From Thermoanaerobacterium thermosaccharolyticum DSM 571 (GTDB lineage: Bacteria; Bacillota; Thermoanaerobacteria; Thermoanaerobacterales; Thermoanaerobacteraceae), in assembly GCF_000145615.1 (NCBI RefSeq), contig NC_014410.1, positions 848,001-912,000 on the forward strand: DNA of 64,000 bases, written 5' to 3'. Shown here in pieces: positions 19,325 to 27,932 of this stretch. The notes beneath the pieces were generated by a model that did not search any database, was not told where the DNA came from, and saw only the letters and a list, made by a program, of their open reading frames with translations. A program made the translations under genes and the position numbers. Position 1 is the stretch's first letter. Each line of letters starts with the position of its first letter.

Positions 19325-21730
19325 TTGGATATTTTAAAGAACTTAAAGAATAGTGTAATTGTGTTTGATGGAGCAATGGGAACGATGCTTCAAATGAAAG
19401 GGCTTAAAACAGGTGAGTGCCCAGAGTACTATAACATAACACACCCGGATATCGTATATGAAATTCATAAATCGTACATCGATGCTGGCGCTGATGTGAT
19501 TGAAACAAATACTTTTGGTGCCAATAGGATAAAATTGAAAGCTTATAATCTTTCTGGCGATGTACCGTTGATAGTAAGAAGTGCTGTTAAGATAGCAAAG
19601 AAGGCTGCAGGAGATAAAGCGGTTGCCCTTTCGATGGGACCTATTGGAGAATTGATGGAGCCTTTCGGCAAACTTACATTTGATGAAGCATATAATGCCT
19701 TTTCTGAAGTCGCTGTAGAAGGTGAAAAGGCAGGTGCAGATTTAGCACTAATAGAAACTATGTCAGATATTTTAGAAGCTAAGGCGGCTATTCTTGCAGT
19801 GAAAGAAAATACGAATTTAAAAGTAATATGCACTATGACGTTTCAAGAAGATGGAAGAACATTGATGGGGACAGATCCTGTGACAGCTGTTGTGAGTCTT
19901 CAAGGGTTGGGGCTTGACGCTATTGGCGTGAATTGTTCTACAGGGCCTGATATGATGGCTGATATAGTAAAAAAGATGTCGGAAGTTGCTCGAATACCTA
20001 TTTTAGCGCAGCCAAATGCCGGGATGCCTCATTTAAAGGATGGCAAGACGTTCTACAATGTATCGCCGGAGCAATTTGTACATCAGTCAAAAAAACTTTT
20101 AGAGTGTGGCGCATCTATTGTAGGTGGCTGCTGTGGCACGACACCGGAGTTCATTAAATTATTAAAGAACGATGTATATAATGTTGAGCATAAATCGACC
20201 ATGAGGAAAGTGACAGCAGTTTCATCAAATACAAAAACTGTTTTCATAGGTGAAAATAACCCAATATGTATAATAGGTGAGAGGATAAATCCGACAGGTA
20301 AAAAAAGGCTAAGTGCGGCTATAAAAGAGGGTAAGTTTAATATTCTGTTTGATGAAGCGAGCTCACAGGAAAATTTAGGCGCTGATATGTTGGATATAAA
20401 TATTGGAGTGCCGGGAATAGATGAAGAGAAGCTAATGCCTTATGTCGTCTCGCAGATTCAAAATATTGTCAATCTGCCGTTGCAGATAGATAGCAGCAAT
20501 GTCAAAGCAATAGAAAATGCAGTAAGAATAGTAAGAGGAAAGCCGATTATAAACTCTGTAAGCGCAAAAGAAAAAAGCTTACAAGAAGTATTGCCCATTG
20601 TTAAAAAGTATGGTACTAACGTTATAGGACTTACAATAAGCGATGAAGGGCTTCCTAGAAATGCGGAGGAAAGGCTTAAAAATGCTGAAAAGATTGTAAA
20701 AACAGCCTTTGACTATGGAATACCAAAGGAAGATATTATAATTGATTGCATAGCTCTTACGGTGTCATCGGAGCAGACGGCGGCGATTGAAACTTTAAAG
20801 GCAATTAAACTTGTAAAAAGTGAACTTGGTGTAAGCACGATTATTGGACTTAGCAACATATCTTATGGTTTGCCTGAGCGGCAACTTATAAATACTGCAT
20901 TTCTTGCCATGGCAGCATCATACGGCCTTGATGCAGTGATAGTAAATCCAAACGATAAAATTACGATGGATATATTAAATGCATCAATGGTTTTGACATC
21001 TAGGGATGCAAGATGTGAAAAATACATACAGACATATAAAAAAGATGATAAAATCAGCAATATATCCGATGCAACGATTGAAGAAAAACTAAAAAAAGAT
21101 GCAAGCCAAATGCTTTATAAAAACATACTAGAAGGTAAAAAGGCAGACATAGATAGATTAGTGCTGGAAATACTTAATGAAGGCGTAGAACCATTAAGCA
21201 TAGTAGATAATACAATAATACCTGCATTGAAGGATGTAGGAGACAAGTACGATAAGGGAATATATTTTCTACCGCAGCTTTTAAACTCCGCTGAAGTTGT
21301 AGAAAGCGCTTTTAAAGTTTTAAAAGAAAAGATGCCAAAAGGAATGGGATCTAAAGGCAAAATAATACTTGCTACAGTAGAAGGCGACATACACGACATA
21401 GGTAAAAATATAGTCAAAGTCCTTCTTGAAAATTACGGGTACGAGGTAATAGATCTTGGGAAAGATGTGAAACCATCTACTATAGTTGACGAACTGAAGC
21501 GGACGAAAGCACCGCTTGTAGGGCTTAGTGCCTTAATGACTACGACGCTTAACAATATGGAAAAGACGATTAAAATATTAAGGAAGGAACATGATGTAAA
21601 AATCATGGTTGGTGGTGCTGTGCTTACAAAAGATTATGCAATGAAAATCGGCGCTGATTATTATGGTGCAAATGCGCAAGAGGCGGTTAGGATAGCCGAT
21701 AAAGTATTTAGCGAATTAAACAAAGAGTAA
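19325..21730 (+). CDS. metH: Cobalamin-dependent methionine synthase, short form
   Basis: Transfers methyl from methyl-THF to homocysteine through B12. Domains in order: homocysteine-binding barrel (to about residue 285, zinc ligands in GVNCS and GGCCGTTP), pterin-binding barrel (about 310-570), B12 cap helices and B12 Rossmann domain with DIHDIGKN (about 590-800). The 801-residue protein lacks the C-terminal SAM-dependent reactivation domain of the E. coli enzyme, so a separate reactivase would be needed. TTG start after AAGGAGATG. Confidence 0.92.
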   Translation: MDILKNLKNSVIVFDGAMGTMLQMKGLKTGECPEYYNITHPDIVYEIHKSYIDAGADVIETNTFGANRIKLKAYNLSGDVPLIVRSAVKIAKKAAGDKAVALSMGPIGELMEPFGKLTFDEAYNAFSEVAVEGEKAGADLALIETMSDILEAKAAILAVKENTNLKVICTMTFQEDGRTLMGTDPVTAVVSLQGLGLDAIGVNCSTGPDMMADIVKKMSEVARIPILAQPNAGMPHLKDGKTFYNVSPEQFVHQSKKLLECGASIVGGCCGTTPEFIKLLKNDVYNVEHKSTMRKVTAVSSNTKTVFIGENNPICIIGERINPTGKKRLSAAIKEGKFNILFDEASSQENLGADMLDINIGVPGIDEEKLMPYVVSQIQNIVNLPLQIDSSNVKAIENAVRIVRGKPIINSVSAKEKSLQEVLPIVKKYGTNVIGLTISDEGLPRNAEERLKNAEKIVKTAFDYGIPKEDIIIDCIALTVSSEQTAAIETLKAIKLVKSELGVSTIIGLSNISYGLPERQLINTAFLAMAASYGLDAVIVNPNDKITMDILNASMVLTSRDARCEKYIQTYKKDDKISNISDATIEEKLKKDASQMLYKNILEGKKADIDRLVLEILNEGVEPLSIVDNTIIPALKDVGDKYDKGIYFLPQLLNSAEVVESAFKVLKEKMPKGMGSKGKIILATVEGDIHDIGKNIVKVLLENYGYEVIDLGKDVKPSTIVDELKRTKAPLVGLSALMTTTLNNMEKTIKILRKEHDVKIMVGGAVLTKDYAMKIGADYYGANAQEAVRIADKVFSELNKE

Positions 21731-21751
21731 AAGCCGGTGGTTCCGGCTTTT
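21730..21751. terminator. Bidirectional terminator between metH and cotJC
   Basis: Stem AAAGCCGG/CCGGCTTT with a 5-nt loop; flanking A and T runs let it work for both convergent units. Confidence 0.75.
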
Positions 21752-21754
21752 ACT

Positions 21755-22327
21755 TTAATATATTTTTTTGCATCTTAGATGTTCTCTTACCCTATCTAAA
21801 GTCTCTCCAAATCTCTGGAAGTGTACAATTTCTCTTTCTCTTAAAAATCTCAATGTATCTTTTACACATGGATCATCAGTAAGGTTTATAAGGTGTTCAT
21901 ATGTTGCCCTTGCTTTTTCCTCGGCTGCCATGTCTTCATGAAGATCTGCGATTACATCACCCTTTGCTTGAATGTACGCCGCTGTCCAAAGCATTCCTGT
22001 TGCGTCGTTGTAGAAAATTGCCCTGTCGTGTTCGGTGTACTGCTCACCAAGCCCTTCTCTTCTAAGCTCTTCTGCTGGTACACCTTTTAAAAGCTTAAAT
22101 ACCATTGTGGCAATTATTTCAAGATGCGCAAATTCTTCTGTGGATATATCTGTCAATGTTCCCTTTGCTTGGCCTGTAGGCATTGTGTATCTTTGAGTCT
22201 GGTATCTCAACGCTGCAGCTAATTCACCATCCGGTCCTCCATACTGTGCTATTAAAAATTTAGCCATCTTGATGTCTGGCTTACATACATTGGCAGGATA
22301 TTCTAATTTTTTTTCATACACCCACAT
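21755..22327 (-). CDS. cotJC: Spore coat protein CotJC, manganese catalase family
   Basis: 190-residue manganese-catalase-like protein of the spore coat. It starts MWVYEKKLEYP and contains ALRYQTQRYTMPTG, EEFAHLEIIATMV and a late EREIVHFQRFGE, which provide the Glu and His ligands of a dimanganese site. The ATG follows AAGAGGTGA. Last gene of cotJABC. A degraded copy of a related stretch occurs at 30497-30590. Confidence 0.93.
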   Translation of the reverse strand: MWVYEKKLEYPANVCKPDIKMAKFLIAQYGGPDGELAAALRYQTQRYTMPTGQAKGTLTDISTEEFAHLEIIATMVFKLLKGVPAEELRREGLGEQYTEHDRAIFYNDATGMLWTAAYIQAKGDVIADLHEDMAAEEKARATYEHLINLTDDPCVKDTLRFLREREIVHFQRFGETLDRVREHLRCKKIY

Positions 22328-22339
22328 AGTATCACCTCT

Positions 22340-22600
22340 TTAATACTGAATTTCCCATGGCCATGGGTCATCTACCCACCTAAATCTGTTACACTGTGAA
22401 GGTGTTTCACCGAAAGACATCAATGGACCATAAAGTTGCTCATATTGTACTTTTAATGATTTTGACTGTTGGCTATAGTAGTTGTAATCTTTTAATGCTT
22501 TTTGATCTTCAGGATGTGTGTCAAGGTAAAGATTTAAGTCTATACACGCAAAATCTAACTCCATTATTTTTTTGATAAGAGCTACTTGATTTGCATCCAT
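22340..22600 (-). CDS. cotJB: Spore coat protein CotJB
   Basis: 86-residue helical protein with the CotJB pattern MELDFACIDLNLYLDTHPED and a C-terminal WPWE. Located between cotJA and cotJC with 12 bp before the next start, as in other spore formers. Confidence 0.92.
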   Translation of the reverse strand: MDANQVALIKKIMELDFACIDLNLYLDTHPEDQKALKDYNYYSQQSKSLKVQYEQLYGPLMSFGETPSQCNRFRWVDDPWPWEIQY

Positions 22601-22603
22601 TTA

Positions 22604-22786
22604 TTAGTACCCCCTCGCTTTTTCCTCAATGTATGGCTTATCTAATTCAGGGAAAATTGTTCCTCTCCTTAAACCTTGTTCAGGCGGATACGATGATACA
22701 TACTTTTGCATCGGTATATATGCCTCAGCCAAGCCTTTTTGGCTCATATCATATGTTTGTATATAAAGATCGTTATAATCATACAT
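22604..22786 (-). CDS. cotJA: Spore coat associated protein CotJA
   Basis: Small Pro/Tyr-rich CotJA protein with LAEAYIPMQKY and GLRRGTIFPELDKPY. I chose the ATG at 22786 because a GGGGG site lies just upstream; an in-frame ATG at 22801 sits on that site. First gene of the sporulation-specific cotJ operon, presumably transcribed in the mother cell. Confidence 0.88.
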   Translation of the reverse strand: MYDYNDLYIQTYDMSQKGLAEAYIPMQKYVSSYPPEQGLRRGTIFPELDKPYIEEKARGY

Positions 22787-22930
22787 ATATAAAACCCCCA
22801 TTTTAGTATTTTTAATATATAATATTCAGATTATATATATGTGTGATAATATATTTATAATGAATTATTTTGACGTATTTACACATGTATGGTATATATA
22901 ATGTATATCAAAGTTTAGGGGAAATGTGAC

Positions 22931-24283
22931 ATGAAGAAAAACGAAGAAATAATTGTTAATATAGATGATATGGACTTAAATGGACATGGATTAACACATT
23001 TAAGTGGCAATATTATTAAGGTAAGAGGAGCTATTAAAGGGCAAAAGGCAAAGGTGAAGATAAAAAAAATAAAAGGTGAAGAAATTGAGGCAGATGTTGT
23101 AGAGGTACTAGAGAGATCACCGTTGGAACATAGTGATGTATGTAAACATTTTGGTAAATGTGGCGGTTGTGCATATTTAAATATAAATTATGAGGATCAA
23201 TTAAAATTAAAAGAAGATTATGTAAAAAAACTTCTTGATGAAGCAGGAATAAAAGATTTTGAATTTCTCGGCATTGTCAGAAGTCCAGATGCCTTTTTAT
23301 ACAGAAACAAGATGGAGTACACGTTTGGAAAAGATGACAATGGGATAAGTCAGTTGGGACTTCACGTGAAAGGTAGATTTTACGATATTGTAACGACGGA
23401 AGACTGCAGGATTGTTGATAGTGATTTTATCACATGCTTAAAAAATGTGTTGAGATATGTAGAAGAGCACGGTTTACCACACTATAACATTAAGACGCAT
23501 GAAGGTTATCTAAGACATTTAGTTGTAAGAAAAGCTGCAAATACAGGTGAGGTTATCATTAATGTTGTTACAACATCTCAGATAAAACACGATTTTAGTA
23601 AACTGGTAGATGAGCTTAGAAGCATAAAATTAAATGGTAAACTTATAGGTATATTGCACACTGTAAATGACAGCTATTCTGATGCAGTTAAGTGCGAAAA
23701 ACTTACAGTTTTGTACGGCAGAGACTATATAATGGATGAAATACTCGGTCTTAAATTTAAGATAAGCGCCTTTTCATTTTTCCAAACTAATTCAAAAGGT
23801 GCAGAGAAGCTCTACAGCATAGCAAGGGAATTCGCAGGGGAAATATCTAACAAAATTTTATTTGACTTGTATTGCGGTACTGGGACTATAGGGATAATAA
23901 TGGCACCATTGGCTAAAAAAGTCATAGGTGTAGAACTTGTTGAAGAAGCCGTTGATGCTGCACGTGAAAATGCACGATTAAATGGACTTAGTAATATACA
24001 GTTTATAGCAGGTGATGTCGCACAAAAAATAAAGGAAATAAATGAAAAGCCGGATGTGGTTGTGTTAGATCCTCCTAGACCCGGAGTAAATCCAAAAGCT
24101 ATATTGGATATTATTAAGTTAAACCCAGAAAAGATAATCTATGTATCCTGCAATCCTGTGTCCCTAACAAGGGATTTAAAGATGTTTAATGAAAGACAGT
24201 ACAAAGTGGAAAAAGTAAAATGCGTCGACATGTTTCCTCACACTCCTCATGTGGAATGCGTAACATTGATGTCAAGGGTGTAA
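22931..24283 (+). CDS. rlmD: 23S rRNA (uracil-5-)-methyltransferase, RlmD/RumA family
   Basis: Makes 5-methyluridine in 23S rRNA. N-terminal TRAM domain, Fe-S cysteines in CKHFGKCGGC, SAM motif LFDLYCGTGTIG, DPPRPG and the catalytic cysteine in YVSCNP. 450 residues, full length. The 3' end of this gene family is a known attachment site for integrative elements, and an accessory region begins directly after it. The symbol could also be rlmCD; sequence alone does not separate them. Confidence 0.9.
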   Translation: MKKNEEIIVNIDDMDLNGHGLTHLSGNIIKVRGAIKGQKAKVKIKKIKGEEIEADVVEVLERSPLEHSDVCKHFGKCGGCAYLNINYEDQLKLKEDYVKKLLDEAGIKDFEFLGIVRSPDAFLYRNKMEYTFGKDDNGISQLGLHVKGRFYDIVTTEDCRIVDSDFITCLKNVLRYVEEHGLPHYNIKTHEGYLRHLVVRKAANTGEVIINVVTTSQIKHDFSKLVDELRSIKLNGKLIGILHTVNDSYSDAVKCEKLTVLYGRDYIMDEILGLKFKISAFSFFQTNSKGAEKLYSIAREFAGEISNKILFDLYCGTGTIGIIMAPLAKKVIGVELVEEAVDAARENARLNGLSNIQFIAGDVAQKIKEINEKPDVVVLDPPRPGVNPKAILDIIKLNPEKIIYVSCNPVSLTRDLKMFNERQYKVEKVKCVDMFPHTPHVECVTLMSRV

Positions 24284-24601
24284 GCCTTGAACTTACTGGG
24301 TTTGCAGGATTATACTTATCTTGTCTACTCGACGTATAGTTTTAAATGCGTCCGCGGGAACATATCGATGGATAGAAAAAGAACCGAAAAATGAAGTAGG
24401 GTCGAGTTGATAGAATAGATAACGTCATAGAGTTGTGGAGATAGGATAGATGTAAAAATTGGTGATATTGAATTTAATATATTGAGCTGACCGCTGATCA
24501 GGAGATGAATTCTCTTGATTGGCGGTTTCGTTTTATTAATAGCTCATAAAAAATCAATTTATTGAGAATGATGTTATCATTTAGAGTGAGCAAAAAGAAA
24601 C
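24284..24601. other. Non-coding junction after rlmD
   Basis: About 320 bp without a convincing gene. Base composition and short stop-rich frames suggest remnant DNA of the accessory region. The only structure I can support is the terminator-like hairpin at 24490-24534. Confidence 0.4.
24490..24534 (+). terminator. Long terminator-like hairpin
   Basis: Sixteen-base stem, ACCGCTGATCAGGAGA with TCTCTTGATTGGCGGT, in which the three non-Watson-Crick positions are all G-U pairs. 5-nt loop, then TTCGTTTT. Confidence 0.65.
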
Positions 24602-24660
24602 TTGACAAAGTTAGTATCTTGCAATACAATATACCTGTATATTGCATTGCAAGATACTAA
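24602..24660 (+). promoter_or_regulatory. padR promoter inside a 50-bp palindromic operator
   Basis: TTGACA (24602), 17-bp spacer and TACAAT (24625) form a near-consensus promoter. From 24611 to 24660 the DNA is a 50-bp palindrome with one mismatched pair: outer arms TTAGTATCTTGCAAT / ATTGCAAGATACTAA and inner arms CAATATAC / GTATATTG. The -10 lies within the palindrome, which points to autorepression by the PadR protein. Confidence 0.8.
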
Positions 24661-24675
24661 ATGGGAGGTTTTATT

Positions 24676-25008
24676 ATGATTCCTTCACAAATGTTAAAAG
24701 GTGTGTTAGAAGGATGCATTTTAGAGATAATCCGAAAACAAGAGACTTATGCATATGAAATCTCGAAACAGTTAGAGCGATATGGATTTGGAGAGATATC
24801 TGAAGGAACAATATATCCTATTATTTTGCGCCTACAGAAAAGTGAACTTGTGAAAGCTACTTTACAAGACTCTAATAGCGGACCGAAGCGCAAATATTAT
24901 CATTTAACTGAGAAGGGGGTTATTAGTCTAAGTGAATTTAAAGTTAACTGGCAAGAACTAGATCATGCGGTTAATCAATTATTTATGGGAGGAAAAGAAC
25001 ATGAATAA
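24676..25008 (+). CDS. PadR family transcriptional regulator
   Basis: 110-residue winged-helix regulator. The family pattern LEGCILEII, YAYEISKQLERYG, SEGTIYPIILRLQK and GPKRKYYHLTEKG is clear. The ATG at 24676 follows GGGAGG; the in-frame ATG at 24661 precedes the site. It overlaps the next gene by 8 bp. Such pairs often respond to membrane-active compounds. Confidence 0.9.
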   Translation: MIPSQMLKGVLEGCILEIIRKQETYAYEISKQLERYGFGEISEGTIYPIILRLQKSELVKATLQDSNSGPKRKYYHLTEKGVISLSEFKVNWQELDHAVNQLFMGGKEHE

Positions 25009-25663
25009 ATTAGCAAAGGAATTATTAAAGAAAAATAATAATAGGGAAAAAGCGATATTTGATGAAAACAAAGAAATTTATACAAATATGATTGTCTACT
25101 TACGGGGTTCTGATTTATCAGAGTACAATCAAGAAGTTGTAAGAGGAGATATTATTGAACTAATTATTGATGGTCAGCAACGAGGCGATAATATTAAAAA
25201 AGTCATGGGAGGCAGATATAAGGAAATCTGTGATCAGATTATCGAAGCTATGCCTAAGAAGACAAAAAAAGATAAGGTGATGGATTTTTTAGATATGTCT
25301 CTTCATGCACTATGGGTTTTAGGTGTTATTTCTTTAGCTAAAAACTTTATAATTAGCTTAATTTCAAATAAAGCTGGGTTTGAGTTTATCTTAACCGTTG
25401 GGGATATTATAAATGGACTTGCAATTATCCTTATAGCAAATGTGATTGTATTGTATATTACTAAAACAGCATTTGGTGCAAAGAAAGAAAAAAAAGTAGT
25501 TTCTTTTTTAAAAGCGTGGTTTATTGCTGCAGCTGTTTTGGCAGCTATGATATTGAGTAATGTATACTTTAGAACCATTGCAGTGAATATTTCTTTATGG
25601 TTAGCAGCAATAACTGTCATATTGATTTTTGTTATTTGGAAAATTATAAGTGAAAGAGCGTAA
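25001..25663 (+). CDS. PadR-associated DUF1048/HAAS-like membrane protein
   Basis: 220 residues: a soluble N-terminal helical part (to about 85) with VRGDIIELIIDGQQRGDNIK and MGGRYKEICDQIIE, resembling DUF1048/HAAS domains, then about four hydrophobic helices (about 95-115, 127-150, 165-185 and 193-213). It is translationally coupled to padR. Role unknown; inferred envelope-stress or transport partner of PadR. Confidence 0.7.
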   Translation: MNKLAKELLKKNNNREKAIFDENKEIYTNMIVYLRGSDLSEYNQEVVRGDIIELIIDGQQRGDNIKKVMGGRYKEICDQIIEAMPKKTKKDKVMDFLDMSLHALWVLGVISLAKNFIISLISNKAGFEFILTVGDIINGLAIILIANVIVLYITKTAFGAKKEKKVVSFLKAWFIAAAVLAAMILSNVYFRTIAVNISLWLAAITVILIFVIWKIISERA

Positions 25664-25983
25664 ATGAGATTTTCTTAATTTGATTTTGCTAAGTCGACGC
25701 GTTCCCGTCTACCGTAAGTGCAAAATTTGCGATAGATATGTTTCCGAGAACGGACATATCTCAAATGACATTTATTCTGTCCTCTCGTGCCACGTAGAGA
25801 CGGTAGTGCTGTTGACAAATGTAAAAAACAAATAAGCGTCTGAAAAACGGCTTGAATACAGGGGTTTTCCGGTGATTTGCCATCTGCCTAAAATGTGCTT
25901 TTTGGTGGTGGTGGTATAAACTTTCTTTAACATCTGTTTGCTACAATTATAAAAGTTTAAAATAAAACGGAGGTGTTTGCCAC
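25664..25983. other. Non-coding spacer
   Basis: 320 bp without a credible gene. It is less AT-rich than core intergenic DNA and carries short repeats such as GGTGGTGGTGG. I see no tRNA, riboswitch or clean terminator in it. Probably remnant mobile DNA. Confidence 0.35.
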
Positions 25984-26340
25984 ATGATTAATATACCTGT
26001 TGTTGAAGATGATGAAAAACTGATATGCACCTATCTTAATGATAACGGATATTCTGCAAAAGGATGCCTGAATCCGAAGGAAGCATATGATTTAATGTAC
26101 AATAGTACATACGATTTAATAATTTCGGATATTATGATACCGGAAATCGACGGTTATGAGTTTGCAAAAACGGTGCGTGAATTAAATAAGGTTATTCCTA
26201 TACTTTTTATCAGCGCTCTTGACGATATCTCATCAAAACAAAAAGGATTCAGGGCAGGCATTGATGATTATATGGTAAAGCCGATTAATATGGATGAGCT
26301 GGTACTGCTGAACAACGCAAAGAATATACAGATACGATAA
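25984..26340 (+). pseudogene. Response regulator remnant (receiver domain only)
   Basis: Receiver domain with acidic pocket (VVEDDE), phospho-acceptor Asp in LIISDIMIPEIDGYEF, and KP in [11 protein letters not shown]. After MDELVL the frame runs into unrelated residues and stops, so the DNA-binding output domain is missing. The sequence at 26298-26312 continues, in another frame, as the middle of a histidine kinase, showing that a deletion joined the two genes. Good RBS (CGGAGGTG). Confidence 0.82.
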
Positions 26341-26876
26341 TTACGGCATCTCGACGGCTGACAGCACTTGTTACTAATATGCTCAAGCTGAATAAACTTG
26401 AAAATCAGGAGATAAGACCAGTTGCGGAGCCATATGATTTGTGCAGGCAGTTATGCAACTGTGCGCTTTCTTTTGAAAACTTGTGGGAAGAAAAAGGAAT
26501 CGAATTTGAAGCGGATATTGAGGATCAAGCCGTTATACGCGCGGATGAAAGCATGCTGGAACTAGTATGGAACAACCTGCTTTCCAACGCTATAAAATTT
26601 ACCGAACCAGGTGGAAAGATTACATTAAAGCAGACTTCTGATGAAGACACAGTCACCGTATCAGTGTCCGACACAGGTTGCGGAATCAGTGATGAAGCGA
26701 TGAAGCACATTTTCGACAAATTTTATCAGGGAGATACATCTCATTCCAGCGAAGGAAACGGCCTTGGCCTTGCCCTTGTGCTTAGAGTTATTGAACTGCT
26801 AGACGGCTCTATATCGGTAAAGAGCGAAGTAGGCAAAGGCTCGACATTTACAGTCAGGTTAAGAAAAAATATATAA
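26298..26876 (+). pseudogene. Histidine kinase remnant (C-terminal half)
   Basis: From 26298 the frame reads an end-of-HisKA helix ([27 protein letters not shown]) and a whole HATPase domain: N box [16 protein letters not shown]1 DTGCGIS, F box FDKFYQG and G2 GNGLGLAL. The sensor, membrane part and phospho-acceptor His are gone. An ATG at 26379 leaves only the ATPase part and has no clear RBS. Its partner, the response regulator, is cut at the same junction. Confidence 0.85.
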
Positions 26877-26919
26877 AAGCGAATTTTGTAGTGCACTATT
26901 GAGTACATATATCAAAACC

Positions 26920-26962
26920 AAGCAGCGTGAATTTGATTTTTTTGAATTCATGCTGCTTTTTT
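26920..26962 (+). terminator. Terminator after the kinase remnant
   Basis: Stem AAGCAGCGTGAATT/AATTCATGCTGCTT (one mismatch), 10-nt loop, then a T run. Confidence 0.7.
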
Positions 26963-27122
26963 ATTAAAAAATTCTCATTTGCTCTACTTCAAATTAATAT
27001 TTCTTAAACATTTCTCCAACAATTTAAAAACATTGCTGCATTATAATAAAAACATCAGATAAAGAACGGGCAATCCAGGCTCGTGATTCTGATAGAAATT
27101 TTTATAAAAAGGAGCGATTGAT

Positions 27123-27731
27123 ATGAGTGAGACTGAAAAAAACAATTTTATTGGCTATGAGTACAAGGATATTACTGTAAAACGCGACATGGAAGCGTTA
27201 TATGTAGACAGCTATCCCTACTTTGGCTGGGTACTGGATGGCACTAGCCCTGCCGTTAAGGGGCTGACGCATGTTACCTTGAAATTCAAGCGTGACCGAA
27301 AAATTAAGAACAAAGCTGAGTTGACAAGACTTCAGCATCAATTCGAGAGTCATGCAAAGGAAATCGAGAGATTGGAAATGTCTAAAGTAGTCGGGGCAAG
27401 CACTGTGGCATATGTTGTTGGCGTCTTCGGAACGGCGTTCATGGCATGTTCGGTGTTCAGCTATTTGGCTGGTATGCTGCCGCTCAGTATAATTCTTGCA
27501 GTTCCAGGGGTTATAGGCTGGATAATTCCGTATTTTTGCTATGAAAAAATCAAAAGCAAAAAGACGGATGAAGTATCCCCCATTATTGAACAGAAATATG
27601 ACGCAATTTATGAGACATGCGAGAAAGCCAATCGTTTAGTGAACCTACTCCATCCTATAGAGGATGAAGCTTCCTACTTCATAGACCGTTGCCTACTGTT
27701 ATTCACAGCAGGTCTTACACAATCTCCATAG
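27123..27731 (+). CDS. Hypothetical membrane protein with IS-derived C-terminal tail
   Basis: I do not recognise the family. An N-terminal soluble part of about 65 residues, a short coiled coil (about 65-88), two hydrophobic helices (about 92-114 and 117-140) and a helical tail. From about residue 176 the frame enters the mini IS200/IS605 element at 27651, so the last 26 residues are probably not native and the protein is truncated. Start supported by AAAGGAG. Codon use looks more GC-rich than that of the core genes. Confidence 0.6.
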   Translation: MSETEKNNFIGYEYKDITVKRDMEALYVDSYPYFGWVLDGTSPAVKGLTHVTLKFKRDRKIKNKAELTRLQHQFESHAKEIERLEMSKVVGASTVAYVVGVFGTAFMACSVFSYLAGMLPLSIILAVPGVIGWIIPYFCYEKIKSKKTDEVSPIIEQKYDAIYETCEKANRLVNLLHPIEDEASYFIDRCLLLFTAGLTQSP

Positions 27732-27880
27732 GCGTAATTTCGGGAGGAACCTTCCCTACAAAAATATTACTCTTAGGCTGTTATGCCTAATTGTCTTTAC
27801 TTTTTACTCCTGATAATATTATAGCATATAATGTTATGGAAAACAATAGAAATTCATCTCCCACCTATAGAGGATGGGAG
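27651..27880 (-). mobile_element. Mini IS200/IS605-type element with tnpB 3' remnant
   Basis: Two similar hairpins, CATCC-loop-GGATG at 27651 and CTCCCACC-loop-GGATGGGAG at 27858, share the 13-bp direct repeat CCTATAGAGGATG and bound about 230 bp. On the minus strand the segment near 27660-27765 reads EGSSRNYAYGDCVRP and RQRSMK-stop-EA, matching the usual TnpB C-terminal tail with Gln changed to a TAG stop. The rest of tnpA/tnpB is absent, so it is a non-autonomous internal-deletion derivative. Confidence 0.65.
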
Positions 27881-27932
27881 ACTTCTTTCAAGCCTTCGTT
27901 AAATAATTGACACAGAAAGGAAGTGCTTATCA

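Noticed and set aside
22802-22930. Possible sporulation sigma-E promoter for cotJ (CATACATG on the minus strand)
   Set aside because: The -10-like block is reasonable but I could not place a matching -35 at the right distance; the AT-rich spacer makes chance matches easy.
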